This document shows positions 12,258 through 24,250 of a stretch of 64,000 bases of DNA, in pieces (the first letter of the stretch is position 1; each line of letters begins with the position of its first letter). Under the pieces are notes generated by a model. That model was not told where the DNA came from. It made no database searches and saw only the letters and a list, made by a program, of their open reading frames with translations. Made by a program: the position numbers and the translations under genes. Source of the DNA: Pseudocercospora fijiensis CIRAD86 (lineage: Eukaryota > Ascomycota > Dothideomycetes > Mycosphaerellales > Mycosphaerellaceae); assembly GCF_000340215.1 (NCBI RefSeq), contig NW_006921532.1, positions 1,007,126-1,071,125 on the forward strand, written 5' to 3'.

Positions 12258-13560
12258 CTAATAACTACCTTCTTAGCTATTTCTCTTTAATGCGATATAC
12301 GGTACTAGCGACTATCGTTTCTACCTCTTTATAATACACGTCCGTAACGCTTTTAAGTCCTAGATGCCGGCTAGACACTTATTACTATAGTCTTAGCGTG
12401 CAAAGCTAATTAAAGCCGGGCTTCGAATTATTAAGAAGTAGGCACCTATATAGAACCCGCTATTCGCTATTATAGACGACTCTATATAAGAATAGCGTAC
12501 GGTAAGGCTTGCATTTAATAACTATTCGATTACTATATACCTCTATTAAAGGTATACGAAGGAGACCTTCCTACGGCACTTCCCTAAAAGCAAATATCTA
12601 TAGGCGTAGCGGCTGTTTTCTTACGCTATATATTACGCTCGTAGTAATTAAGAGGTTATAGATATAATCGACGCTATAGCAGTCTCTCTATAGGCCTCTA
12701 GCGCGTTAGACAAGCAGATTAAATACCTTAATAATAACTAGCGTAAGAAGTCCTATTTATAGGCAACCTAGGCGAGGCTAAGTAACCTACTTCTAATGCA
12801 AATACAGACGACTTCGCCCCTAGAAGGCTATTATAACGCTATTAAATATAACGACAAGAAGAACCTCGTCTAGCTTTCTATATATAGCACTATAGTAACG
12901 CTAATTACTATTAACGGCCGTTAATAGTAGAAGGCGCAATAATAGCTTAAATAGGTCGGCAAATCTACGTAGTACTAGAAAATTAAATAGATAGCCCTCT
13001 TCGAGAAGCTATAGCCTCTAGCGGTATAGGATTATATTAGAAGGCAACTAGCTATTATAGATAAATATAAGGCAAAAGGACTGCCTATATACCCTAGAAT
13101 AGTAATATATAATAATAGACAACCTGCCTATTATAATTGCCTTCTATAGTTTTAATACTACCTCCCCTACTATTATATACTTAGGTTCTACCTGTTTATT
13201 ACGCCCTTTACGGTTTATTAGCAATAGGCGTATATTAACCTATATATAGGCTATAATTCTATAAAGGTTGCATAATACTAGATAGATAAAGACAGCGATT
13301 AATTATAGCTAGAAGGCTACGAAGACACGCGGAAGCTATAGACTATAGGAGACCTATATCTTTATAATTTAAGGTCGTACTATAACGAGGCCGCCGAAGG
13401 CCTTTCTTAATACTTCTATCGTATTCGCGACGATAAGACAGTTAATCTAGTAGTACGAGACGGCTATATACGCGGCTTCCTTCGCAAAGTTAAGGATACG
13501 CTATATAGCCTTACTAACTACTCGATTACTAACTACTACGAGAGCGGCGCGCCTAAGGTT
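12258..13560 (+). pseudogene. MULE transposase relic, downstream part with SWIM-like finger
   Basis: The frame continues that of 4763-5179 across element B. It resembles fungal Mutator-like transposases: an N-A-x-Y-G-T segment stands where the first catalytic Asp (DATYGT) is expected (about 12292-12310), a DDS segment follows about 12476, then an L-x-R-H-F-P-K-like segment (about 12570), an LLLMQIQTTSPLEGYYNAIK-like helix (about 12788-12850) and a SWIM-type finger at about 13130-13185 whose Cys/His positions are mostly Tyr, as TGC to TAC or CAC to TAC would give. Stops are TAG or TAA. The downstream end and any terminal repeats were not found. Confidence 0.6.
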
Positions 13561-14458
13561 ACTTTTATAGGTAAACGGCTAAGGCAGAGGTAGTAGACTT
13601 TATACCTTCTAGCGCAGCCGACGACTCTAACTCGATTAATAACCTTCTAAGCGGCGCCTAATATAGTGCCGAATAGACGCGTAGCGGCCTTACTTTTACG
13701 CGTTCTAGCGGCCTTATTTGTATTACCCGCTTAGTTAATACCCTTCCGACTATTACCTTCGAAGAAGCGCGTTAATCGCAGCCGCGATATATAGTTAAAT
13801 ATACAGTCGGCTTAGCCTCTCGATATAGGCTCTATTAAAGAGGTAGATTTAATAGGCGATATACTAGTTATCGACCTTATAATACTCTAGCAGCCGTTAC
13901 GTATTATAGACCTTAGATTAGAGGCATTAGTAGCCTCTTAATTTAACTAGATAGACAACGACGACGCTATACGTAAGATATAGGGTAAGAGAAGGACTTC
14001 TAATTAATATTAAAGTAGTAAGAAGAGACTAGTATAGAACGATAGCGATAGCGATAGCGGTAGCGAGATAGCGACAGCGACAGCGGTAGCGAGACAGCGA
14101 TAGCGGCAGCGGTAGCGACTATATATAGGCCTATAGTGCTAGTAATATAATACTTATTAATATTATAGTTAACCTCTATCTATTTAGTCGACTAATTAGA
14201 TAGTCTATAGCGCTAAGAATACCCTCCTTCTTAACCCTAATCGTTACCTTAGCTAAGGCTGTAATTACCTAGAATCGGTTATACCTACTATCGGGCGTAC
14301 GCCTATAAGGTTTAGTAGCGCTAGCCTATAGAGTAGTACGCTAAAATCTAGGGACAATTATAAATAGCTATTCGTCTACCTCGCAGATAGAATCTAAAAT
14401 CGAACATCTAGTTTAGAGCCGGCACATTCTACGCTACTATTCTGTTATTCTATCTTAA
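13561..14458. other. RIP-degraded sequence without recognised gene
   Basis: TA-rich, CpA/TpG-poor DNA continues the mutated block. The first part may be the C-terminal tail of the MULE relic. It contains a hexamer minisatellite (14041-14120). Nothing else can be supported. Confidence 0.5.
14041..14120 (+). repeat. AGCGAT/AGCGGT hexamer minisatellite
   Basis: About 13 units of AGCGAT, AGCGGT or AGCGAC stand in tandem with occasional insertions. It is a simple low-complexity tract. Confidence 0.8.
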
Positions 14459-14854
14459 GAGTACGTTTACCTCGCCGCTAGTAGATATCGTTTATATAGG
14501 CTAATCTACCGATTATTCTACCTCTTATTTTCTACCGCTTTTCTACTAAGTTGTTTATATACTATTTAGGTAGATATAGTCGGTAGATTGTAATTAATTA
14601 CTATAGCGTCGTCCGAGCGCGGTATGCTATATTAGGTAGGTATAAGCGTCTACTAAAAACCCGGTTTAAAAGCGCGTTTTCGGTAGATAGCACGCGACCT
14701 CGAATATAGTGCTATATAAGCCTGTATTATTACCACCGAGTTATCTACCGATTTGTTTACCTTAAAAAGCGGTTAAGAAGAAGAATGAAAACCGGTAGCA
14801 TCTTTTAAGGTATCGTTATTCTACCGATCCACCGGCGGCGAGGTAAACGCACTC
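14459..14854. mobile_element. Small inverted-repeat element (MITE-like) at edge of RIP block
   Basis: The first 28 bases (starting GAGTACGTTTACC) match the reverse complement of the last 28 (GAGTGCGTTTACC) with four differences, all transitions that RIP of the left arm explains. Flanks read TAA on the left and TGA on the right, which could be one 3-bp duplication altered by RIP. Length 396 bp, no coding capacity seen. Family is unknown. Confidence 0.6.
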
Positions 14855-17095
14855 TGAGCAGCAACTGCCACGCCAGCTTCAAGCCCAGCGCTCAACCTAA
14901 ACACCCAAAATGAGCGCCTGCAGACGGCGTGGCCGGTAGGCTTTCACATTAATCTTCCCCTCTTCCCAAAATTCGCGACACAACCTGATGACGCTCTGCC
15001 TCTGCTCATCTGACTCGTTGCAGCGCGAGGATAATAGCCACGTGCATCTGGTACCGCCAAACTCCTCTCGCCGTTGCGATACCCTTCCGGTGCCGCTTCA
15101 TGTCGAGATAAGTGCCGCCCAAAGCCAGCTCAAGGGAGTATGCACTCCTTGACATGCTTAGTCACTCATGGCGTGATATCTCATGGCACATCTTGCTCCA
15201 TGAGTGGAACCAGCTACGAGCCGAGATGAAGGCTTGCCCCTCATCAGGTGCAGAAGAGAAGTGTAGTGGTCCCGGACCAGCTCATACATCGACCGCATTC
15301 GGACGCGAAAGTCATGAGTGACCTCGTGCGATCACGTTCGTGTTTCCAGAATGCCCGGTCTTGCTTGGGATTCATCGCGATGGGTCGTGCGATCCGAGGC
15401 AACGCAGCTTCATGCTGCAAACCTCTTAAGCGCCTCGGCATGATATTCTCCCCGGCTAGGGATAGAACCGGAGAATATTATCTAGCAACTTGACGATCAG
15501 AAGTGGCAGGAGCCTCGGATGATTGCGATAGTTTGAGAACAGAATCCGAGAGACGCCGGGGCGAAGGCCGGTGACCACGTCGCACTCATCAGCTCAGCTT
15601 TGCATTTTTAGACATCTTGAGTCCCTTCAAATGAATAGGTTGACGAGGTCAGAGGGTGGCTCACTGCCACTAACTAGCAAAGTTAGCAGGACAAAAAATA
15701 TAGAAGTGAACAAGACAGTGGTTCCCGTAGCAGCCACTTCGCGAAGGTGTGTGTTCAAGGCGCCATCTTGCAGAACGCCCGACGCCAGCTTCGACGTCAG
15801 TGGGTTTTGAACTTAACATATAGGTAGCCGTTGTCCAGCACATAAGAGTGAGTGAGGAGAAATAGATTGCAAGAGAAGAAGAATAAACGTGAAGTTGTCG
15901 GTGCCTGTCGATCGGAATGCAACCTCTTGGCTTTCTTTGTTACATCGTTCGGCCTCAGGTCCGCTTCCTCTCCATGTATAGCCACTGCAACGTCCCCTTA
16001 TTCTACCGGAGTTCATCGAATGTGCTTGTCATGCATAACAGTATTTGACACAACACACTATCACACGGGACCGACTTTCGCTATGTCCACACAACAGGAA
16101 TCTTCCGCGATACGACAACAGCCTTGAAACTGTACCGAAGCTCGAATATCCAGGTCGCCGATGAATCAGAACCTCCTCTCCGTACCCTCGAAAACACGAT
16201 CGACTTCCGGATAATACGCCTCAATTCAGAGAGTGTAAAGAGCATAGAGTGAATATGAATAGGTTAGAGGGCGTAAAGTACGAGTGCTTAATGCACATCA
16301 TGCGACTGCAGCGAGATACGTAGCATCCACTTGACGACCCGAAGTTTTCGCCCGCGATTATAAGATACTTTGGCTTCGACCGCGACTGGGTGTAAGTGCA
16401 GCATTCCACTAGCTTAAAGGAATGCTCTTCGAATTCGGCTTTATCTTTGCACTTTTCTTGACACGGGTTGGTGAAGAATAAAGGCATTGCTCGACTACTA
16501 GACCTTGGAAGGTTTGCGCTGTGAGGGCGGATGTTCACATATTTATGTGGGCAAGGGATTCCTTTATTGAGCAAAGAGCTATAGTCTCAGACGTATCTGA
16601 CTAATACTGCTTCGGCACTCGCATCTGGGGTTTCCTACATTCGAGAGTCGAACTAGTGATCGGATTATTCGCTTTGGGTTGCTGTTATGAAACTCAACCT
16701 TGGACTATCGGCTACCATGGCTTACTCATGAAGATATCACACGTGGCTCTAGTGGAACGAGTAGAGCTGAAGAAGTTGTGTCGGGGCAGCATCATGTTGA
16801 GAAAGCAATATGGTCAACCGCTAGTGGAGGCGTTGAAGAGAACTGCAAGGCATTAGTTAAATATTGCAGCGAAGGGAGGGAGGATGTGCTATTCGCGCTT
16901 GTATTGCAATTAGACATATAGCGAAGAGAGCTGGACTTGTTCCATGATCAGCACCAAGCATGTGAAAGCTGTGCTCTGCAACTGTTCATTGGCTCGGAGG
17001 CAGGTCCTCTCCGCAAGCCAACCGCGTTCTCGTGAAATCGAATGTAGGTCGCCATTGACTTTGCATTATTGTAAGCTCTCACAACACGAAGCAAG
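14855..17095. other. Intergenic region between transposon block and Chs5-like gene
   Basis: Base composition turns abruptly normal here. Only short open frames on both strands are present, without domain, splice pattern or compositional support. A short hairpin is at 15441-15478. The right end should hold the promoter of the Chs5-like gene. Confidence 0.5.
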
Positions 17096-18337
17096 ATGTT
17101 GGTGTCGCTTACGGTAGGGAAAGTCGATGCTGGAGTGGCGGTGCTCCTGACAGAGGACAAACGTCTGGTGAGCAGAGAAGGCCAATGAGATGATCCGGCC
17201 AGCGGTTATACTCACGCGCTCTGACTGCAGATCGAATTCCCGTCGATTCTCCTCCCATCCGATATCCAGTCTGGCAGCATCGTCGATATCAATGTCGCAA
17301 GAAATCAAGAGGCGGAATCAATCGCCGACCAAAAATTCTCAGCACTCCAGTCCGAGATCTTCGCTACATTTGGGTCGAAATCGCCATCACCACCAGTTCT
17401 TCGCTGTCGCAATGCCACGCAGACGAGCATAGTGCTGGAATGGGATCCAGTCGATCTTGCCACAGCGGAATTCCGCAGTCTCAGTCTGTATCGCAATGGC
17501 ACCAAGGCCGGCAATATTCCACGAGACAAGATGAGCACCAAGATCAGTGGACTTGCGCTGGACACTGAGTACACCTTTCACCTGGTGTTACGTACCAGCG
17601 CAGGGCAGTACAGCTCCGAGAAGGTTGCGATCAAGACGCACAAAATGACGGACCTACATGGGATCACGATAACACCAGGCATAATGCCCGGCCAACTTAA
17701 GGAGAGTTTGGCTGAGACAGTAAACAAGATTGGTGCGAAGATGATAGATACTGTGCGCATCGATACCACGCACTTTGTGTGTACTGAACCCCGCGGGCAG
17801 GCGTGGGAGAAAGCAGTCGAGATGAATGTGCCCGTAGTGGTGCCCGACTGGGTCAAAGGTTGCGAGCGGGAAGGCAGGATTGTGGGTGTTCGAGGATACT
17901 ACTTGGATGCCGATCCCAAACTTCGGCAAATGGGGCCTAGCACGCACCAGCAGCGAGGTAGTGTCTCGAGCGCGAACGTGCCAATGCGGGACAGTCCTCG
18001 GATTGAGCATACGCCGCCTACTCCAGAGCGACCCACCCACTCTCGTGGCGAAGAGAGCGGTGCAGCTGCGACTGTCGCCGCTCAGAGCGCACCTCAGCCG
18101 CCGCTCAAGTCTCCTGAGGATCCTGATGCAGAGCAGGACGCCCAAGGGAACTTCACCTCAGCCAAGCCGGTGGATGAAACGGACTCAGACGACTCGGAAG
18201 AGGAAGATCACGAAGCGGAAGAGCCAGAGAAAGCCAAGAGCCGTGACGAAGAGTCTGACGATGAACCTGGACCAAGCGCAAGCAAGGCACCTCAATCTCC
18301 TGCAGAAGATGGAAAATTTGACGAAGTAGAACTGTAA
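17096..18337 (+). CDS. CHS5: Chs5-like exomer scaffold protein (FN3 + BRCT)
   Basis: Two exons, 17096-17167 and 17231-18337, with a 63-nt intron (GTGAGC...CTGCAG), give 392 aa. The N-terminus (MLVSLTVGK, then TEDKR) matches the conserved start of Chs5 proteins, which fixes the start and intron. A fibronectin type III domain spans about residues 78-165 and a BRCT domain about 165-262 (ending VPDWVKGCEREG and GVRGYYL). The remainder is an acidic Ser/Glu/Asp/Pro-rich tail. In yeast, Chs5 is the core of exomer, the trans-Golgi complex that exports chitin synthase Chs3 and other cargo. Family is clear; start and intron are inferred but in phase. Confidence 0.92.
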
Positions 18338-21205
18338 TCGCGGAGATCTTTCAGAAAGACTTGATAGAAAAAGAAGAATCTTGTCGGGCGGTCTATGGCT
18401 ACAATATCATGTGGCGACGAAGGCCACATCAACAACCGTGTTCAAGTACTCTTGCAAACCTTCTGCGGAGTTCTGCTATGCAGCCGTCCCATGGAGTCAC
18501 GAAACCAGTTTGCCTTTCCTCGCACTCCGCAGAAGCCGTCTACTGGAATTCTGTACTCTGAGTTGACGTTTGCATACTCGATGCAAGCCTTCAACTAGTA
18601 TCGCCACGTTGCCGACCACTTTGTTTGCCACTACTACTTGATGCTGGGCAGGGGCGTGTGAAGACTGGCAGGAATCTGGCGCGGAATCTGGGTCCTGAAC
18701 ATGAACTATATTCTTTTGCATCGCTGAAAGACCAAGCACGGTAGATATCAGAATTCGATCATCAGCTTGAACAAAAGACTCCAATCCGAGCGTGACGATC
18801 AACCAATAGTCAGAAACATCTACATCACCCTGTACATACATCCTGCTTCTACGTGAACTTTTCCCCATAAACCAACCGACCTTCTCCTAAGAGAGCTCTG
18901 GCTTCTTGATTGATTTGGTTTGATTCCTTCTGCATGACACGGCTACCAGAATCATCTTTACAGCAAGCATATAAGTAAAAAGAAAAAAAAGGGGAGAATA
19001 CATCCCCTTGCACAGCCCCCAAGACCTTAGGCCTTTTCAAGCATCTCTCTCTCTCTCTAATTGCTTCCACATTTGCAGCTATAGAAGGAAGCACGATCAA
19101 GAATCTCATCTTCCTTCCAGGGCAGCTAACTACGACCGCTTAGCTTCTGGGTGAATTCACCTTCCTAACTGTCTTCTATAACCTTCCTTGTCTCTCGTCT
19201 TCCTTGCGATACTTGGAGAAGGACGGGAACACTGCTGAATTTGAGAACGAGCTCGTTGTCACTCGCTTAGACTTTGGGCAGCTGAAATTGAAGGTCAAGA
19301 TACTTTATAGCGGAAATCGCTCTTAGACCATGCTTGGGTGTACAGAAAGAAGTAGTAGGTATATGAGATGGAACGGACTTTGGCCAAATTTTGCCCTGAT
19401 ACTGGGCTACATATGTATGATGAGAATGGCGTTTTTGCTATGCATTATCTAGAAACTTGCATAGACTGTTTTTTCTGTCTGGTGTTATCATTGCACACTT
19501 ATAATCTTCTAGGAATAGAACGGCGGAAGAGGAACCGTTATTCTAGAAGGGAACTGGAACTAGATACGAGAGGCTACTTTTATAAGACTCGGTATACGAG
19601 ATACGTTACGTTACATTAGTGCAATAGAATTATAATTACCGCTAAAATAATCGATTAAGAGATAGGCATTAGAGACTATTAGACTCGACAGTTTGTTCGA
19701 AGTTATACTTTATTTTTCCTAGCGCTCACTGCCTAAGATACGAAAGAAGCACTACGCTATAGCGTCCGACGAACGTAGAGCTACATCTTCTAGAGGGTCA
19801 GAAGGTATATATACCTCTAGTCCCCTAGAGAGTTGAGACATCTTACAAGCCCGGCCTAGAGAATTCGATTTGGACGCCATTCTATAATACGCGTGGCTGT
19901 AGCGTGCTTCGTTCGTAGATTCGCAGACATAGTTTCAGCTTATCGTTCAAACAGAATTTCAGGATGGCATGCATATTTCTGGCCCGCAGTTAGAGCTAGT
20001 ATAGTTCGTCAATTCAGCCTTGTTTTCATAATGTATATATTGTTGTATGTATTGTTGGGCTACATCTACATCGTGTAGAAGAGTTTTCATCTTTACCGCC
20101 GTGCCTAATAGGACGCAGAAGGAGATGTTATATCACTTCTTCAAGTCCTGCTAGGCTGATTTCTTGCGGAAAACGTTCGAGCACTTGTTGCTGAAGTCGT
20201 CAAGTTGCTTTGCAAGAAGACTGGTATTCGATTCCTGCTCAACTCTTCGCACCTTATCGCCTTAGATTTTCGAACTGCGGCTACTATAATGATGCTCATA
20301 GTAATAGGGATCCTGATCGTTTCAGCAGGCAAGAGTGAAATATCAATCCTCAAAGTCATCCGAGGTCGTCGAGAATTCTTCGGGTGGTTGACTTGCTGGT
20401 AGTCGTACTCAAAGTCGATAGTTCTATCGCGCTATGGCTTTGGTTCCTGAGGCTCAGCGAGTGTGTTAATGGTCTTTAGATGATAGTAGATCTGGTTAAA
20501 AGAATGTGATGGGACTGAGTTGATCTTTGTCGGCTGGCACGGGCAGCGCGGTCTCAATGCCGATCAAGGACCACCACCACCGGTTCCAATGGAGGACACT
20601 GCCAGAAAAGGTGTTCCTGGATGCTATCAACATATTTGGACGATCCAGGTACACAAGTGGTGTGGTATTGGAGCCAAGACAGCTTCTCATTCGATATGGC
20701 GGCAAGTGCGGTTACGTCGGAGGGTCGAGGCAGACTACATATGTTTCCGACGAGGCCCAGAAAGCTCAACACGCGGCATCGGGCTCATCTCAGCAATTAT
20801 TTGATGGGAGCAACACGCCGCTCTACCCTTTCCGCAAGGGAAACAAATTGGAATGTTTGGTCGAACGAACGCGAACGAACGACATTACATGTGATTAAGG
20901 TTGGGGTTCGACATCTCATTGGTCTCGGCCCAGTTTTGCTCCACAAACATGTGAGCTCAGACTACCCTCCTCTAAGCCGAGCTGGCAGGGAGCGTGCGGA
21001 TGCGGGACGATGACGGCGGAAGACGGTCTGTACCATTATTGTCCTCGGTAGCCGTGAAGTGAACAGACAGCTTTGGGCAAGTGACGTATATATCAAGAGT
21101 GCCACATTCTCTTAGCCAACGGCTGGTCAAGTTACCTCACAGTTTCCTCTTCCTCCATTGATTGTTCATTGACCTCTTCGGGTATCTCGAGGAAGAATAA
21201 CCACC
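18338..21205. other. 2.9-kb intergenic region with an AT-rich, RIP-like islet
   Basis: No convincing gene. A CT-rich tract is near 19046-19060. From about 19510 to 19870 the sequence is TA-rich and poor in CpA, like a small transposon relic, and carries an imperfect hairpin around 19809-19816. An open frame at 20527-20898 has no recognisable domain. The last 200 bases before 21206 should hold the malate synthase promoter. Confidence 0.5.
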
Positions 21206-23004
21206 ATGCCTACTCCAGTGAATACCGAGCAGATTCTGAAGGATGTTAACATCCTCGGAAGACTAGACGATCAGAGACGGCGAATCCTGTCCAAGGAAGC
21301 CACCATCTTCCTCGCTGTCCTCCACCGCACGTTCAACGCCAGACGAAAGGCTCTCCTCGAGAGACGCCAGATCCGCCAGCAAGAGCTTGACAAGGGCACT
21401 CAGCTTGATTTCCTCCCAGAGACCAGACACATCCGCGAGAATGATGCGTGGAGAGGCGCAAAGCCAGCGCCTGGTCTTGTTGACCGCAGATTGGAGATTA
21501 CCGGTCCAGTCGACAGGAAGATGGTTGTCAACGCATTGAATGCCGACGTCTGGACATACATGGCGGATTTCGAAGGTGGGTGGAAGCGGATGGATATGTC
21601 GTGTTTTGGCTGACCTTCGTATAGACGCTAGCTCTCCTACCTGGGACAATATGATCAACGGCCAGGTGAACCTTTACGATGCGATTCGCAAGCAGATCGA
21701 TTTCAAGCTTGGTGAGAAGGAGTATAAGCTCCGAACTGACCGCACCCTTCCCACATTGATCGCCCGTTCCCGTGGCTGGCATCTCGAGGAGAAGCACTTC
21801 ACCGTGGATGGCGAGCCGATCTCTGCCTCGCTCTTCGATTTTGGTCTGTACTTCTTCAACAACGCCTTTGAGCTTGTCAAGCGCGGAACTGGTCCATACT
21901 TCTACCTCCCGAAGATGGAGAGCCATCTCGAGGCTCGTCTTTGGAACGATGTCTTCAACCTTGCTCAGGACTACATCGCAATGCCGAGAGGCACTATCCG
22001 TGGAACGGTGCTGATCGAGACCATTCCCGCTGCTTTCGAGATGGACGAGGTAGGTCGAATTCCTGGTAGAATAAGATTAGCACTGACGTCGTCCAGATCA
22101 TTTATGAGCTCCGCGATCACTCTGCCGGCCTCAACTGCGGTCGTTGGGACTATATCTTCTCCGTCATCAAGCGTTTCCGTCAAAACAGCCAATTCGTACT
22201 TCCTGATCGATCGGCTGTGACCATGACTGTTCCATTCATGGACGCGTACGTCAAGCTTCTCATCAAGACCTGCCATCGTCGTCAAGTCCATGCCATGGGT
22301 GGTATGGCTGCTCAGATCCCAATCAAGAACGATGAGGAGGCGAACAAGAAGGCCATGGACGGCGTCCGTGCCGACAAATTGCGTGAGGTGCGAGCTGGCC
22401 ACGACGGTACCTGGGTTGCCCACCCAGCTCTTGCCGTGATCGCTGGCGAGGTCTTCAACGAGCACATGCCAACCCCCAACCAGTTCCACGTCCGAAGAGA
22501 GGATGTCCAAGTCAACGCCAACGATCTCCTCAACATGAATGTTCCAGGTGTCATCACCGAGGACGGCATCAGGAAGAACCTGAACATCGGCCTCGGCTAC
22601 ATGGAGGGTTGGCTTCGTGGTGTTGGTTGCGTGCCAATCAATTACCTCATGGAGGACGCTGCTACGGCTGAAGTATCCCGATCACAGCTCTGGCAATGGT
22701 GTCGACATGGTGCCATGACTCAAGAAGGCAAGAAGCTTGACAAGCAGTACGCTCTCAAGCTCTTGTACGAGCAAGCAGCAGAACTCGAGAAGAATGCGCC
22801 AAAGGGTAACAAGTACCAACTTGCTGCCAAGTACTTCGCCACTCAAGTGACTGGCGAGGAATATGCGGAGTTCTTGACATCGTAAGTTTCGCACCCGATA
22901 ACACCCATACCACTTCCCTACGTCCATGCTAACCCATGCATCACAGACTTTTGTACAACGAGATCACAAATGCGGGCGAGAAGCTTCCTGCTGCCAAGTT
23001 GTAG
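21206..23004 (+). CDS. Malate synthase, glyoxylate cycle, peroxisomal
   Basis: Four exons (21206-21575, 21625-22049, 22097-22881, 22947-23004) in consistent phase give 545 aa, the usual size. The enzyme condenses glyoxylate with acetyl-CoA to malate, allowing growth on acetate and fatty acids. The malate synthase signature [16 protein letters not shown] is complete at the start of exon 3, and the active-site segment [18 protein letters not shown] is present. The last three residues AKL are a type 1 peroxisomal targeting signal, encoded in the tiny last exon. The start lies in AACCACCATGCC, a good fungal context. Introns are 47-65 nt. Known fungal names are acuE or MLS1. Confidence 0.97.
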
Positions 23005-23287
23005 CTTGGTAGAATAGCATGAAAGTGCTTTTTAATTTTATGGAGCGATTCGATCTTGCAAAAATGAAGGACTGGGTATACTGTACAGTTATTGAGGCAG
23101 AGAATTGAATGAGCATGACCAGGAATCGAGTTTTCCATCACCCATGCTGAGGATCTCGAGCATTCTTCGCAAGATTTGCTACCTTCTGCCCAAGGTATCT
23201 TCGAACACAAAATCCGCTGGTGTTTTGCACATGCAGCCGCGAGCTTGCAAGCTTGTTGGTCTCATTCCACCCCATCTCCTACTAACC

Positions 23288-23946
23288 TCACTGTATACTC
23301 TGTTCCAAAACATTCGCCTGCTCCCTCAAAGCATCCGCCTGAAACCTCTTAAACGCATTCTGAATCCTCGTCGAGCTCTCCCGATCCTGCGTAATCATAC
23401 TCCTCGCGCGAAAAGAACCCGTCACAAGTCCCGTCTCCCCACCGAAAAAAATCCCGCCTGCTCCCAAAAGCGTATATGTCGCCAAATCTCCTATCCGACT
23501 GGGTTTCACGACCCCGGAAAGATCTGGGAGCGCCTCTTCTCGTCCGTCGGCGAAGCGGACGGCTTGGGGCTTCTCGGCGGTTCGGAATGCGCGGTAGAGA
23601 CTTTGTCGGCTGCTGCGGATTCTGAAGGCTAGTAAGACACCGAGGGAGAGGCCTACGATGGAGCCGATTGTTGTGTGCATTTTTACGGTGTTGGCGGCTT
23701 TGCGGAGGGCGTCTCGGTCGGATTGTTGGAGACTAGAAGACAGATGTGGGTTGTCAGCGATTTTTCCTCCCGGTCGGATTTGGCTGTCTTGCCGTACTCA
23801 TGTTGTATGTGTTTGTCTGCGAGGGCGTTGAGGTCTGGGCCTAGACCTTTTCGAAATAATGCCAAAGAATCCGATGACATATTGTTGGAGCTGGTATCAA
23901 ACGCGTGGAGATGAGTCCGCGAAGCTCGTACGAGGTTTGAGTCCAA
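23288..23946 (-). CDS. Conserved fungal protein with two membrane segments, unknown function
   Basis: Exon 1 is 23946-23798 and exon 2 is 23732-23288; the 65-nt intron runs GTACGG...TTCTAG with a GCTGAC branch site, giving 197 aa. Two hydrophobic glycine-rich segments lie at about residues 72-88 (starting GSIVGLSLGVLLAF) and 133-155 (ATYTLLGAGGIFFGG). The stretch between is basic and hydrophilic and the C-terminus is helical. The second Met (residue 23, at 23880) before SSDSLALFRKG may be the true start, since similarity to what I recall of fungal homologues would begin there. I do not recognise a named family; a small organelle membrane protein is a guess. Its 3' end faces malate synthase. 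Confidence 0.7.
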
Positions 23947-24250
23947 AGTTCAATGCTGTCCAGGTTCTACTGCGAGATTGCGAAAGCGACGACAGCGATG
24001 GCGGAGCAGAAGACAAGCATACATAACTATTTGTCTGCTCTGCGTGTAAGCCTGCTGCCTCTCGCTGCTTCGGCTATTCTCGTCACAAGAGCGCAGCGCA
24101 ATCATCACCTGTCCCATCGTCATACCGTCTCCGCACCTGCAACCCCAGCCGCCATCCTTGATCTGGGAAAGTTCCCGACACCGTGCTTCCATTCTGTACG
24201 GATACGGCTGCAGTCTCGGCATAAGAGCATTGTGTGATTCCGACTTCATC
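23947..24250. promoter_or_regulatory. Shared divergent promoter region
   Basis: The 304 bases between two start codons on opposite strands must hold both promoters. No specific site is recognisable. Confidence 0.5.

Noticed and set aside
16221..16574. 117-codon Cys-containing minus-strand frame considered as a small secreted protein
   Set aside because: No signal peptide and no similarity; Cys spacing looks random.
17432..18337. Chs5-like gene starting at 17432 as an intronless frame
   Set aside because: That position is GTG, and the upstream exons supply the conserved Chs5 N-terminus in phase.
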